Below are positions 19,046-26,433 of a stretch of 64,000 nt of DNA, piece after piece; position 1 is the stretch's first letter; every line of letters starts with the position of its first letter. The notes beneath the pieces were generated by a model, which had not been told where the DNA came from, ran no database searches, and saw only the letters and a program-made list of their open reading frames with translations. Source of the DNA: Streptomyces rapamycinicus NRRL 5491 (lineage in GTDB: Bacteria; Actinomycetota; Actinomycetes; Streptomycetales; Streptomycetaceae). The translations under genes were made by a program, and so were the position numbers. The stretch lies in NCBI RefSeq assembly GCF_024298965.1, contig NZ_CP085193.1:11904001-11968000 (forward strand). The letters run 5' to 3'.

Positions 19046-19332
19046 ACCCCCGGCCGCGCGGCGGCTGGACGGCGTGGACCGAGGAGATCCCCGCCCGGAC
19101 GCTGCTCGACATGCCACCGGACCTCTCCAAGAAGGTGGTGAACTTCCTGGGCGCGCTGGCCCTCGAAGTCGGCGGCGCGATCGATCGCGACCGGCAGCCC
19201 CCCGGCGACCCCATGGACGACCTCGGCGCCCGGTACAGCCTGCAGATCGGCGGCGAGCCGGTCGTCTTCGAGTACGTCGTCCTCCCCGAACTCCGCGAGA
19301 TCCGCGTCCCCGTATTGGTCTGGTTCCGCTGA
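19042..19332 (+). CDS. Small protein, possible RelE/ParE-like partner
   Basis: A 96-residue product translationally coupled to the previous gene. The N-terminal half is helical (DMPPDLSKKVVNFLGALALEV) and the C-terminal half is strand-rich (YSLQIGGEPVVFEYVVLPEL, then REIRVPVLVWF). A helix-then-sheet order ending in hydrophobic strands recalls RelE/ParE folds, but the canonical basic catalytic residues are not evident. It could equally be a conserved streptomycete protein of another function. Confidence 0.55.
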   Translation: MNPRPRGGWTAWTEEIPARTLLDMPPDLSKKVVNFLGALALEVGGAIDRDRQPPGDPMDDLGARYSLQIGGEPVVFEYVVLPELREIRVPVLVWFR

Positions 19333-19392
19333 TCTACCGCATCGGGGCCGGGTGCTGACGCGGGTCGTCCCCTTTGCCGCCGCCTTCCCGGC

Positions 19393-20352
19393 TTACTTCG
19401 ATTCGACTCGTCCGAGCGGGCTGGGGCCGGCCGCCAGCGCGTCGCACGCCGTCTGCCAGGCGGAATCCGCGGGGTTGAGCAGGGTGCGGAGGTAGGCCCA
19501 GGTGAGCCGCTGGACCGTGGATACGCGCTCGGGGCTTTCGTCGGTGGTCTCGGCCACGTCATAGCCGGAGACCCCGCCGAGCCCGTGCTCCGCGCCGTGC
19601 AGCGTGAGCAGGGACTTGGGGCCGGGGGAGAGGAAGTACGGATCGGTGTGCCACTCCGGGCCCCGGACCGTCAGGTGGGGAGAGTCGTCCTTGTCACCGG
19701 CGACCACGAGCGCGGGCGTGGTCATCTTGGAGAAGTCCGTGGTCAGGAAGAAGGGGAAGTTCCGGGCCGTGGACTCGGTGAGGGCATCGCCGCCCCCGCC
19801 GGGCGCGGCAAGCAGCACACCCGCCGCGATCCGGGGCTCGGCCAGGTCCACTTCCGTCCCGTCCTCCGGATCGGTGAGCCGGGCGCCCAGCAGCAGGCTC
19901 GCGGTGTGTCCGCCCATCGAGTGCCCGGCCACGGCCACCTTGCTCCGGTCAACGCGCCCGAGGAGCTGTGGAACGGCGGCCTCGATCACATCGAGTTGGT
20001 CGAGGACGCGCGTCATGTCCTCGGCCCGCGATCGCCAGAACAGCGGCGCGCCCGGGGTGGCGGGGTCCAGGGTCAGTGTCCGCGAGCTCAGATGGGTGGG
20101 CTGGATGACGACGAAGCCGTGTGCGGCCCAGAAGTTGGCGAGCGGGGCGTATCCGTTCAGTGAGGAGAGGTGGTTCGAGTAGCCCTGGCCGTGCGAGAGG
20201 AGGATGACGGGCAGATCGCGCCCGGTCACGGGCGCGGAGACGCGCACTTCCAGGTCCACCGCTCGGCCGGGAGCCGGTAGCACCACCGGGCTGACCGAGA
20301 GGACCGGAGTGGGCGAGCCGAAGGCGTCGGCGGCGTACGTCGATTCACTCAT
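19393..20352 (-). CDS. Alpha/beta hydrolase (chlorophyllase / PAF-acetylhydrolase-like)
   Basis: A 319-residue hydrolase. The oxyanion-side LPVILLSHGQGYSNHLSS and the nucleophile elbow AVAGHSMGGHTASLL (GHSMGG, Ser nucleophile) are clear. A likely acid lies in VVAGDKDDSP and the His in LLTLHGAEHGLGG. No signal peptide is seen. I chose the ATG at 20352; a TTG at 20373 is possible. The promoter region carries two similar palindromes that look like TetR operators, but no tetR gene is adjacent. The substrate is probably an ester. Confidence 0.85.
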   Translation of the reverse strand: MSESTYAADAFGSPTPVLSVSPVVLPAPGRAVDLEVRVSAPVTGRDLPVILLSHGQGYSNHLSSLNGYAPLANFWAAHGFVVIQPTHLSSRTLTLDPATPGAPLFWRSRAEDMTRVLDQLDVIEAAVPQLLGRVDRSKVAVAGHSMGGHTASLLLGARLTDPEDGTEVDLAEPRIAAGVLLAAPGGGGDALTESTARNFPFFLTTDFSKMTTPALVVAGDKDDSPHLTVRGPEWHTDPYFLSPGPKSLLTLHGAEHGLGGVSGYDVAETTDESPERVSTVQRLTWAYLRTLLNPADSAWQTACDALAAGPSPLGRVESK

Positions 20353-20448
20353 GAGGTGTGCGTATCCCTTCAATGGCCTCTGTGCCGGTCTGGTTCGGCC
20401 GGGGTGGGGGAGGCGATCAGGAGCGTCCGGCTTCGGGCGGCGCCGAAA

Positions 20449-20489
20449 ACGGATCGTCGTTCCGATTAATGTACGGAGCGACGTTCCGT
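20449..20489. promoter_or_regulatory. Twin TetR-like operators without an adjacent regulator
   Basis: ACGGATCGTCGTTCCGA at 20449-20465 and ACGGAGCGACGTTCCGT at 20473-20489 share 14 of 17 bases and the palindromic form ACGGA-N7-TCCGT. They lie about 100 bp upstream of the hydrolase start. Confidence 0.6.
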
Positions 20490-20518
20490 TTTGTCAAAGC
20501 GGTTGACCGTGAAGCGGC

Positions 20519-20914
20519 TCAGGCGGCCATCCACGGAACACGGCAGACGTGGGGCGCCGTGCCCTCCGGGCACAAGGCCTTGATCACTGTCTTGCGGATC
20601 GCCCGCCACGTCCGCAGGGAACACACCAAGTGGACGCGCAGCTCGACCGGTTCCCGCGCCCCACTGCTCCGGCCGGGGTGCTCCACGGCCCACTGCTCCG
20701 CCAGCAGGTCGTACACGTCGGCGGTCGTCAGCTCGCTCCCGGAAAAGGTGCGTACGACGGACTCACCGACGATCCGGGCGCTACGGGAGCCCACAGCCGC
20801 CACCACGACTTCCCTGACCCACGCCAGCCCCTGCTGGTCCGCGTACAAGCCGAACCTCAGAGTGCGCGTCCTCATCGATCCTCGGGGCGCGGCCTTCCTG
20901 CCGTTGTGAGCCAT
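20519..20914 (-). CDS. Hypothetical protein
   Basis: A 131-residue protein I do not recognise. It contains FGLYADQQGLAWVREVVVAAVG, an Ala/Val-rich segment that may be a short amphipathic helix, and a C-terminal part with two cysteines (KALCPEGTAPHVCRVPW) that could bind metal or form a disulfide. The ATG at 20914 has a poor ribosome site; the ATG at 20875 with GAGGA upstream is a good alternative start. A large hairpin lies just upstream, so it is transcribed separately from the phosphonate remnant. Confidence 0.5.
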   Translation of the reverse strand: MAHNGRKAAPRGSMRTRTLRFGLYADQQGLAWVREVVVAAVGSRSARIVGESVVRTFSGSELTTADVYDLLAEQWAVEHPGRSSGAREPVELRVHLVCSLRTWRAIRKTVIKALCPEGTAPHVCRVPWMAA

Positions 20915-20933
20915 CCGCAGATGCTAGCCGCAT

Positions 20934-20975
20934 GGCCCCGGGAGGGCAGGCCGCTCGGCCTGCCCTCCCGGGGCC
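20934..20975 (-). terminator. 19-bp-stem terminator after the Phn-HD remnant
   Basis: The arms at 20934-20952 and 20957-20975 are perfectly complementary with a GCTC loop. It lies 20 bp past the minus-strand Phn-HD stop. There is no T-tract. Confidence 0.85.
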
Positions 20976-20994
20976 GCGATCACCCTCAGGCTTG

Positions 20995-21548
20995 TCACGC
21001 CGTCACGCAGCGGGTGTGGGCCGCCAGGAGAGTCGGCAGCGCGAGTTGCGGGCCGTCCGGGTCGTTGGCCGCGTCGTCCCAGCGGCGCAGCGCGACCGCG
21101 TCCCCGGCCGGCGGATGGGCCGCGAACTCCGCCACCTCGCGCTCGTCCATCGGGCCGCCCTGGACCTTCAGGGACGCGATCGACGCCGGGCTGAGCAGGG
21201 CGTGGTACGCCGCGTCGGTCGCCACCAGATAGCGCTTGGCCGGTACGTGCGGGGCGATGACCCACGCCACCCGTTCGCTCACCCGGCGGCGGGCGAACTC
21301 GGCGCCCGCCACCTCGTGCGGCAGGCCCGGGTGTTCGGCCGGGCCCGGCCGGTCCCGGCCGATGTCGTGCAGCGCCGCGGCCACCACCAGCTCGTCGTCC
21401 GCGCCCGCTCCATCGCCAGCCACGCCGTCTGGAGGGCGTGCGTCCGCTGGTCGACGGCCTCCCCGCCGTACGGCAGGCCCGCGAGGCCGTCGACGAGCGC
21501 GGTCAGTTCCTCGCTCGTCAGCGGGTCGAGGGGGATACGGGTGGTCAT
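20995..21548 (-). pseudogene. Phosphonate-associated HD-domain protein (PhnZ-like), frameshifted
   Basis: The two frames together give an HD-domain protein of the phosphonate-operon type. The first frame has GLPYGGEAVDQRTHALQTA; the second has ELVVAAALHDIGRD (HD motif), then HVPAKRYLVATDAAYHALLS and SLKVQGGPM, which are hallmarks of the phosphonate-associated HDIG family. The family includes PhnZ, an iron oxygenase that cleaves C-P bonds. One base is missing at about 21401-21410, between LAMER and GADDEL. The ATG at 21548 overlaps the upstream IMPase-like stop. A single indel could be a sequencing error. Confidence 0.8.
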
Positions 21549-22201
21549 CGGTCCTCCGTTCCGCGGATGGTCTCCGGCAGCTCCTCCGCGAGCCGTGGCG
21601 TGGCCGCGACCACACCCGACCAGCGGCGGGTGAGGTCGGGGTCGATCTCCAGCGGGCGGCCGCGCACATCGATCACCGCGCCGCCCGCCGCGGGGACGGT
21701 GACCATCGCGGCCGCCAGGTCCACGATCCGGTGGGTGTCGGATCCGGCGTCCGCGAACGCGTCCGTGGACTTCTCGGTCACCAGCACCGCTTCCAGGCAA
21801 CTCGTGGACAGGATGCGGATCCTGGCCGCCCGCGTCGCCACCCGCCACCACGCGTCGGCGATCTGCGGCTGCGGCCGCAGCAGACTCACCGCCGCGCCGT
21901 CCAGCTCCGTACGGCCGTTCGTGCGGTACGGCGACGGCTGACCCGCCACCGTGTGCCAGCAGCGCCCGGTGTCCAGCCAGGAGGTCAGCGCCTCGGTCGG
22001 CACACCGTCCACCGCGATCACACCCGCGAAGGCGGACAGCGGGACACCCGAGGCGGCGTTCGCCGTGCCGTCCACCGGGTCGGTGACCAGCGTGATAGCG
22101 GATCCGTTGTCGATGCTGCCCAGTTCCTCGCTGAGCAGATTGATCCGGTGGGCGTTCACCACCTCGGCGATCGCGGTGTCCACCAGGATGTCCAGCCGCA
22201 T
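21545..22201 (-). CDS. Inositol monophosphatase-family protein, N-terminus uncertain
   Basis: A metal-dependent sugar-phosphatase-type fold. It has SEELGSI (metal ligand Glu), the core TLVTDPVDGTANAASG (DPxDGT), and a second metal site in HRIVDLAAAMVTVPAAGG. From the ATG at 22201 it is 218 residues, about 30 short at the N-terminus. The open frame continues upstream of that ATG as AEKVQTGADGTPT, which looks like the usual KxDGSPVT-type region, so the native start is upstream and overlaps phnG. Its stop overlaps the Phn-HD start. Its place in a phosphonate cluster is unusual. Function in the current state is uncertain. Confidence 0.7.
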   Translation of the reverse strand: MRLDILVDTAIAEVVNAHRINLLSEELGSIDNGSAITLVTDPVDGTANAASGVPLSAFAGVIAVDGVPTEALTSWLDTGRCWHTVAGQPSPYRTNGRTELDGAAVSLLRPQPQIADAWWRVATRAARIRILSTSCLEAVLVTEKSTDAFADAGSDTHRIVDLAAAMVTVPAAGGAVIDVRGRPLEIDPDLTRRWSGVVAATPRLAEELPETIRGTEDR

Positions 22202-22536
22202 CGTGGGCGTTCCGTCCGCGCCCGTCTGTACCTTCTCGGCCCGCGGCCGGACTGCGCCTCGGCGTCGAGCACCGCGGCGGCCAGCGCGGCCGCGCGGTCG
22301 TCCCCGAGGCGCATGGCCCAGCCGCGGTGGCCGGCGAGCTCGACCTCGGCCCGGCAGGCCAGGACGTCACCGAGCAGGAAGCGCTGCTCCAGGACCGGCT
22401 CGCGGACCTGCGCGGTCACGCAGCCGACATCGGGCCCCACCAGCACCCGTACCGGCGCGCCATCGGCGATGCAGGCACACTCGGCCAGCTCGGCGGACAA
22501 CCGCTCCGCGATCTCCAGATACCTGGTCGCACTCAC
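22156..22536 (-). CDS. phnG: Carbon-phosphorus lyase subunit PhnG-like protein
   Basis: PhnG is a subunit of the C-P lyase core complex that couples phosphonates to ribose. The segments VRVLVGPDVGCVTAQVREPV, EQRFLLGDVLACRAEVELAG and HRGWAMRLGDDRAAALAAAVL follow the PhnG pattern (GCVxxQVREPV, RFxLGxVL, GWAMxxGDDRxxAL). The product is 127 residues, and its last 25 run out of homology in frame over the IMPase-like gene. The GTG start has no clear ribosome site. None of phnH-M is present here, so the pathway is incomplete and this is probably a remnant. Confidence 0.72.
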   Translation of the reverse strand: MSATRYLEIAERLSAELAECACIADGAPVRVLVGPDVGCVTAQVREPVLEQRFLLGDVLACRAEVELAGHRGWAMRLGDDRAAALAAAVLDAEAQSGRGPRRYRRARTERPRCGWTSWWTPRSPRW

Positions 22537-22761
22537 ACCGGGAACTGTGATCGGCCCACTCGTCCGGACAACCTGCCGACGGCCAACGAGTCCGAACCGG
22601 GAACGTGAACAACCGGGACAGTCGTTTCGCGATTCGATCGGACGGTACCGGCGCCCGCCCCGGCCACCGGTCGGGGCCGGCACGGGGGGCCGTACGCTCG
22701 GTCCGACGGAGAATGTGTGGTCAGCCGGGTGAAGGAACACCAGCCCGCGGTCGGAGGAGCG

Positions 22762-23742
22762 ATGTCAGGCGCATGTTGTGCCCCCACGTCCGGGGGCGGC
22801 GAGGAGATTCCCGAAGTGTCCGCCATGCGGGCGCGGGCCCCGGAGCGGGACCGGGCGCAGGGGCTGCGGGCCATGCTGCGCATCCCCGGAGGGACGTTTT
22901 CGATGGGGGGCGACGACGCCGACGCGTTTCCCGAGGACGGTGAGGGCCCGGTCCGGCAGGTGCGGCTGTCACCGTTCCTCATCGACGCGACGACCGTCAC
23001 CAACAGGCAGTTCGCGGCGTTCACGCGCAGCAGCGGCTACCGGACCGACGCCGAGCGCCACGGCTGGTCCTTCGTGTTCTACGCACTCGTCCACCCCGAC
23101 GCCCGGCGCATGGTGCGCGACGGCACGGTGGCGCAGGCGCCCTGGTGGCTCGCGGTCGACGGGGCGTGCTGGCGGGCCCCCTACGGGCCGGGATCGTCCT
23201 GGACCGAGCTGTCGAACCACCCCGTCGTCCACGTCTCCTGGCGCGACGCGTCCGCCTACGCGGCGTGGGCGGGCAAACGCCTGCCCATGGAGGCGGAGTG
23301 GGAGATGGCGGCGCGTGGCGGTCTGGAGCGCGCCCGCTACCCCTGGGGGGATGAGCTCCTGCCTCGGGGGCAGCACCGCTGCAATATTTGGCAGGGGCAG
23401 TTTCCGCAGGTCAACACCGGTGAGGACGGGTATCTGGGAACCGCGCCGGTCAAGACCTACCGAGCCAACAACTTCGGCCTGTACAACACATCCGGCAATG
23501 TCTGGGAATGGTGCTCCGACTGGTGGAGCACCACATGGCAGGTGGCCGACCGCCCGGAGACCCGCCGGGACCCGGCCGGACCTCCCACCGGGGAGGCGAA
23601 GGTGATCCGCGGCGGCTCCTATCTGTGCCACGCGTCGTACTGCAACCGCTACCGCGTCGCCGCGCGCACGTCCAACACACCGGACAGCAGCACCGGCCAC
23701 ATGGGATTCCGCTGCGCGGCGGATCTGCCCCCGTCACCCTGA
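22762..23742 (+). CDS. Formylglycine-generating enzyme (sulfatase-modifying factor)
   Basis: Oxidises the active-site Cys of sulfatases to formylglycine. The 326-residue protein has the family core: LRIPGGTFSMGGDDADAFPE at the front, HPVVHVSWRDASAYAAWAGK, RLPMEAEWEMAARGG, GLYNTSGNVWEWCSDWW and IRGGSYLCHASYCNRYRVAAR. Cys289 and Cys294 are spaced by five like the catalytic/copper-binding pair of the S. coelicolor enzyme. The ATG at 22762 has GGAGGA upstream. A sulfatase with the CxPxR target motif follows 375 bp downstream, so this is almost certainly its maturase. Confidence 0.95.
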   Translation: MSGACCAPTSGGGEEIPEVSAMRARAPERDRAQGLRAMLRIPGGTFSMGGDDADAFPEDGEGPVRQVRLSPFLIDATTVTNRQFAAFTRSSGYRTDAERHGWSFVFYALVHPDARRMVRDGTVAQAPWWLAVDGACWRAPYGPGSSWTELSNHPVVHVSWRDASAYAAWAGKRLPMEAEWEMAARGGLERARYPWGDELLPRGQHRCNIWQGQFPQVNTGEDGYLGTAPVKTYRANNFGLYNTSGNVWEWCSDWWSTTWQVADRPETRRDPAGPPTGEAKVIRGGSYLCHASYCNRYRVAARTSNTPDSSTGHMGFRCAADLPPSP

Positions 23743-24117
23743 CGGATCGCTGACCGAGCACTGACGGACCGCCCTCGACCGCCTCCGCCCTCAGGGGGCG
23801 GGGTCGCGGCGGGACGGTGCGGCGATCGGCCCTGTTGAGGGGCGGGTCGGCAGGCGAACCGCCGCCCGGCGAGGGACGCACAGACACGGGGCGGCGGTGG
23901 TCGACACATGGTTGACACCGGGGAATGAGCAGGCCAAACTTGCACTCAACCTACTGGTAAGACCAGTTAACTGGAGTCTTCTACGGGACGGCCTGTCGGC
24001 CGCGTCAAGTCTTCGGACTCCGCCTGTCCGACCGCCGCGCCGCCCAGCAGATGTCATGAGTGCGGACCGCTGCCGGCACAGCGCACGTTCGAACCTCCAT
24101 GCAAAGGAGCGTCCTGG
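23743..24117 (+). other. Intergenic region before the sulfatase: promoter and operator
   Basis: No gene is visible in these 375 bases. It has GC-rich repeats near 23770-23860, a possible -35 TTGACA at 23912-23917 with AAACTT 18 bp later, then the palindrome at 23953-23967, and finally AAAGGAG at 24103-24109 as the sulfatase ribosome site. The arrangement suggests a promoter blocked by a bound regulator. Confidence 0.5.
23953..23967. promoter_or_regulatory. FadR-type GntR operator, copy 1
   Basis: ACTGGTAAGACCAGT, form ACTGG-N5-CCAGT with a TGGT/ACCA core. The same form recurs at 37008-37022 and 45412-45426. TGGT-N3-ACCA cores are typical of FadR-subfamily GntR proteins, two of which are encoded in this island. 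Confidence 0.75.
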
Positions 24118-26385
24118 ATGACCAACGCCTCTCCGTGTCCGCCGTCCGCGAACGGTACTTTCCAAGGCAAGATCGGCACGACCTACGAGGAGTCCACCCC
24201 GTGGTGGCCCGATCAGCAGGCGCCCCCCGAGGGCACGCCCAATGTCGTGGTGATCGTGCTCGACGACGTCGGCTTCTCCGACCTCGGCTGCTTCGGCTCG
24301 GACATCGACACCCCGGCCATGGACGCCCTCGCCACCGGCGGCCTTCGCTACGCGAACTTCCACACCACCACGCTGTGCTCGCCGACCCGTGCTTCCCTGC
24401 TGACCGGCCGGAACCACCACTCCGTCGGTATGCGCATGCTGTCCAACTTCGACACCGGCTTCCCCAGCGGCCGCGGACAGATCAGCAAGTCCGCCGCGAT
24501 ACTGCCCGAGGTGCTGCGCGACGCCGGCTTCAACACCATGGCCGTGGGCAAGTGGCACCTGGCGCCGATGGAGCAGACCACCGCCTCCGGGCCGTACACC
24601 CAGTGGCCGCTGTCCCGCGGGTTCGAGCGTTACTACGGATTCCTGGAAGCCGAGACGGACAGTTTCTATCCGGAGCTGTTCCACGACAACCACGCCGTGG
24701 ATCCGCCGAAGAGCCCGGAAGAGGGCTATCACCTCAGTGAGGACATCGTCGACCGGGCGATCGAATTCGTCAGGGACCAGACTTCGGTCACTCCGGAGAA
24801 ACCCTTCTTCATGTACATGGCGTTCGGTGCGGCGCACGCCCCGCACCAGGCCCCCCAGGAATACCTGGAGAAGTACCGGGGCCGGTTCGACCACGGCTGG
24901 GACGCCGAGCGCGCCACCCGGCACGCCCGCCAGATCGAACGGGGCATCCTGCCGGAGGGCACCGAACTGGCGCCGCACAACCCCGGGGTCCTTCCCTGGG
25001 ACGAGTTGCCGGACGACGAGAAGAAGCTGTCCGCACGCCTCCAGGAAGCCTACGCGGCGATGGTCGACCACACCGACCACCACATCGGCCGCTTCATGGA
25101 GTTCCTGGAGCAGATAGGCCGGATGGAGAACACCATCACCATCCTGCTCTCGGACAACGGGGCCAGCCAGGAAGGCGGGCAGAAGGGTTCGCTCAACCCC
25201 ACCGCATATCAGAACGGTTTGCCCGAGGACTTCGAGGAGATGCTCGCGCGGATCGATGAGATCGGCACCACACGCTCTCATGCCAACTACCCCTGGGGCT
25301 GGGCACAGGCGGGCAACACGCCGTTCAAGCGCTACAAGCAGAACACCCACGAAGGCGGTGTCCGCTGCCCGCTCATCGTGCAGTGGCCCCGGGGGCTGCC
25401 GCGTACCGGCGAGATCAGGCAGCAGTTCCACCATGTCACCGACATCGCCCCGACCCTTTTCGAACTGCTCGGTCTGGAAGCTCCCGCGGTCTACAACGGC
25501 ATCCCGCAAATGCCGATCCACGGTGTGAGCATGGGTTACACCTTCGACTCGCCGACCGCGCCGACGCGCAAGGAAGCCCAGCACTTCGAGATGTTCGGGC
25601 ACCGCGCGATCTGGCACGACGGCTGGAAGGCCGTCGCCTACCACGAACGCGGAACGTCCTTCGACGCGGACCAGTGGGAGCTCTACCACCACGACACCGA
25701 CTTCTCGGAATGCAACGACCTGGCGCAGGCGCGACCCGAGCAACTACAGAAGATGATTTCCCGCTTCTGGGTGGAAGCAGGAAAATACGATGTGCTGCCG
25801 CTGGACGACCAGGGATTCGCCCCCCGGGCGAAGATTCCGCGTCCCGGCTCTCCGCGCAAGCGCACCACCTTCACCTACTACCCCGGCATGGCCCATCTGC
25901 CCGGTGCCGCGGTACCACCGGTGATGAACCGCGCACACCGCATCACCGCGTTCGTCGACCGGGCCACCGCGTCGGACGAAGGTGTCCTGGTGTCCCTGGG
26001 CAACATCAGCAGCGGATACGTCCTGTACGTCAAGGACAACCGGCTGGTCTACGAGTACAACTTCCTCGGCACCCGGTACACGGTGACCTCGGAGGAAGAA
26101 CTCCCGACCGGCCCGGCGGAGCTGACCTTCGAATTCGTCAAGACCGGTGACATGCAGGGCGTTGGACACCTGTACGTGTCCGGAAGGCCGGTCGGCGAAG
26201 AGGTCATTCCGCGGGTCCTCCCGCACTTCTTCGGATGGCAGGGCCTCGACGTCGGCCGGGACACCCTGTCGCCCTCCTCACCGAGCTATGACGGCGAATT
26301 CGCGTTCACCGGAAAGTTCGAGAAGCTCGTCTTCACGGTCGCGCCGGACGAGGAGGGCGAGACACCCTTCGAGCGAATCGACTGA
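24118..26385 (+). CDS. Arylsulfatase, formylglycine-dependent
   Basis: Hydrolyses a sulfate ester. This 755-residue type I sulfatase has VVVIVLDDVGFSDLGCFG (metal Asp49/Asp50), the modification motif CSPTRASLLTGR with Cys87 as the formylglycine precursor, NTMAVGKWHLAPMEQ, and the distal metal site ILLSDNGASQEGG. The last ~160 residues form a strand-rich C-terminal domain found in long arylsulfatases. No signal peptide is seen, so it is probably cytoplasmic, which fits its separate FGE neighbour. AAAGGAG precedes the ATG. It is followed 48 bp later by an amidase, probably the same operon, and preceded by a FadR-type operator. Confidence 0.95.
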   Translation: MTNASPCPPSANGTFQGKIGTTYEESTPWWPDQQAPPEGTPNVVVIVLDDVGFSDLGCFGSDIDTPAMDALATGGLRYANFHTTTLCSPTRASLLTGRNHHSVGMRMLSNFDTGFPSGRGQISKSAAILPEVLRDAGFNTMAVGKWHLAPMEQTTASGPYTQWPLSRGFERYYGFLEAETDSFYPELFHDNHAVDPPKSPEEGYHLSEDIVDRAIEFVRDQTSVTPEKPFFMYMAFGAAHAPHQAPQEYLEKYRGRFDHGWDAERATRHARQIERGILPEGTELAPHNPGVLPWDELPDDEKKLSARLQEAYAAMVDHTDHHIGRFMEFLEQIGRMENTITILLSDNGASQEGGQKGSLNPTAYQNGLPEDFEEMLARIDEIGTTRSHANYPWGWAQAGNTPFKRYKQNTHEGGVRCPLIVQWPRGLPRTGEIRQQFHHVTDIAPTLFELLGLEAPAVYNGIPQMPIHGVSMGYTFDSPTAPTRKEAQHFEMFGHRAIWHDGWKAVAYHERGTSFDADQWELYHHDTDFSECNDLAQARPEQLQKMISRFWVEAGKYDVLPLDDQGFAPRAKIPRPGSPRKRTTFTYYPGMAHLPGAAVPPVMNRAHRITAFVDRATASDEGVLVSLGNISSGYVLYVKDNRLVYEYNFLGTRYTVTSEEELPTGPAELTFEFVKTGDMQGVGHLYVSGRPVGEEVIPRVLPHFFGWQGLDVGRDTLSPSSPSYDGEFAFTGKFEKLVFTVAPDEEGETPFERID

Positions 26386-26433
26386 TTCGCCCCCGCTCAC
26401 CTCCTCCAGTTCCAGCCATCCAAAGGAGCAGCG

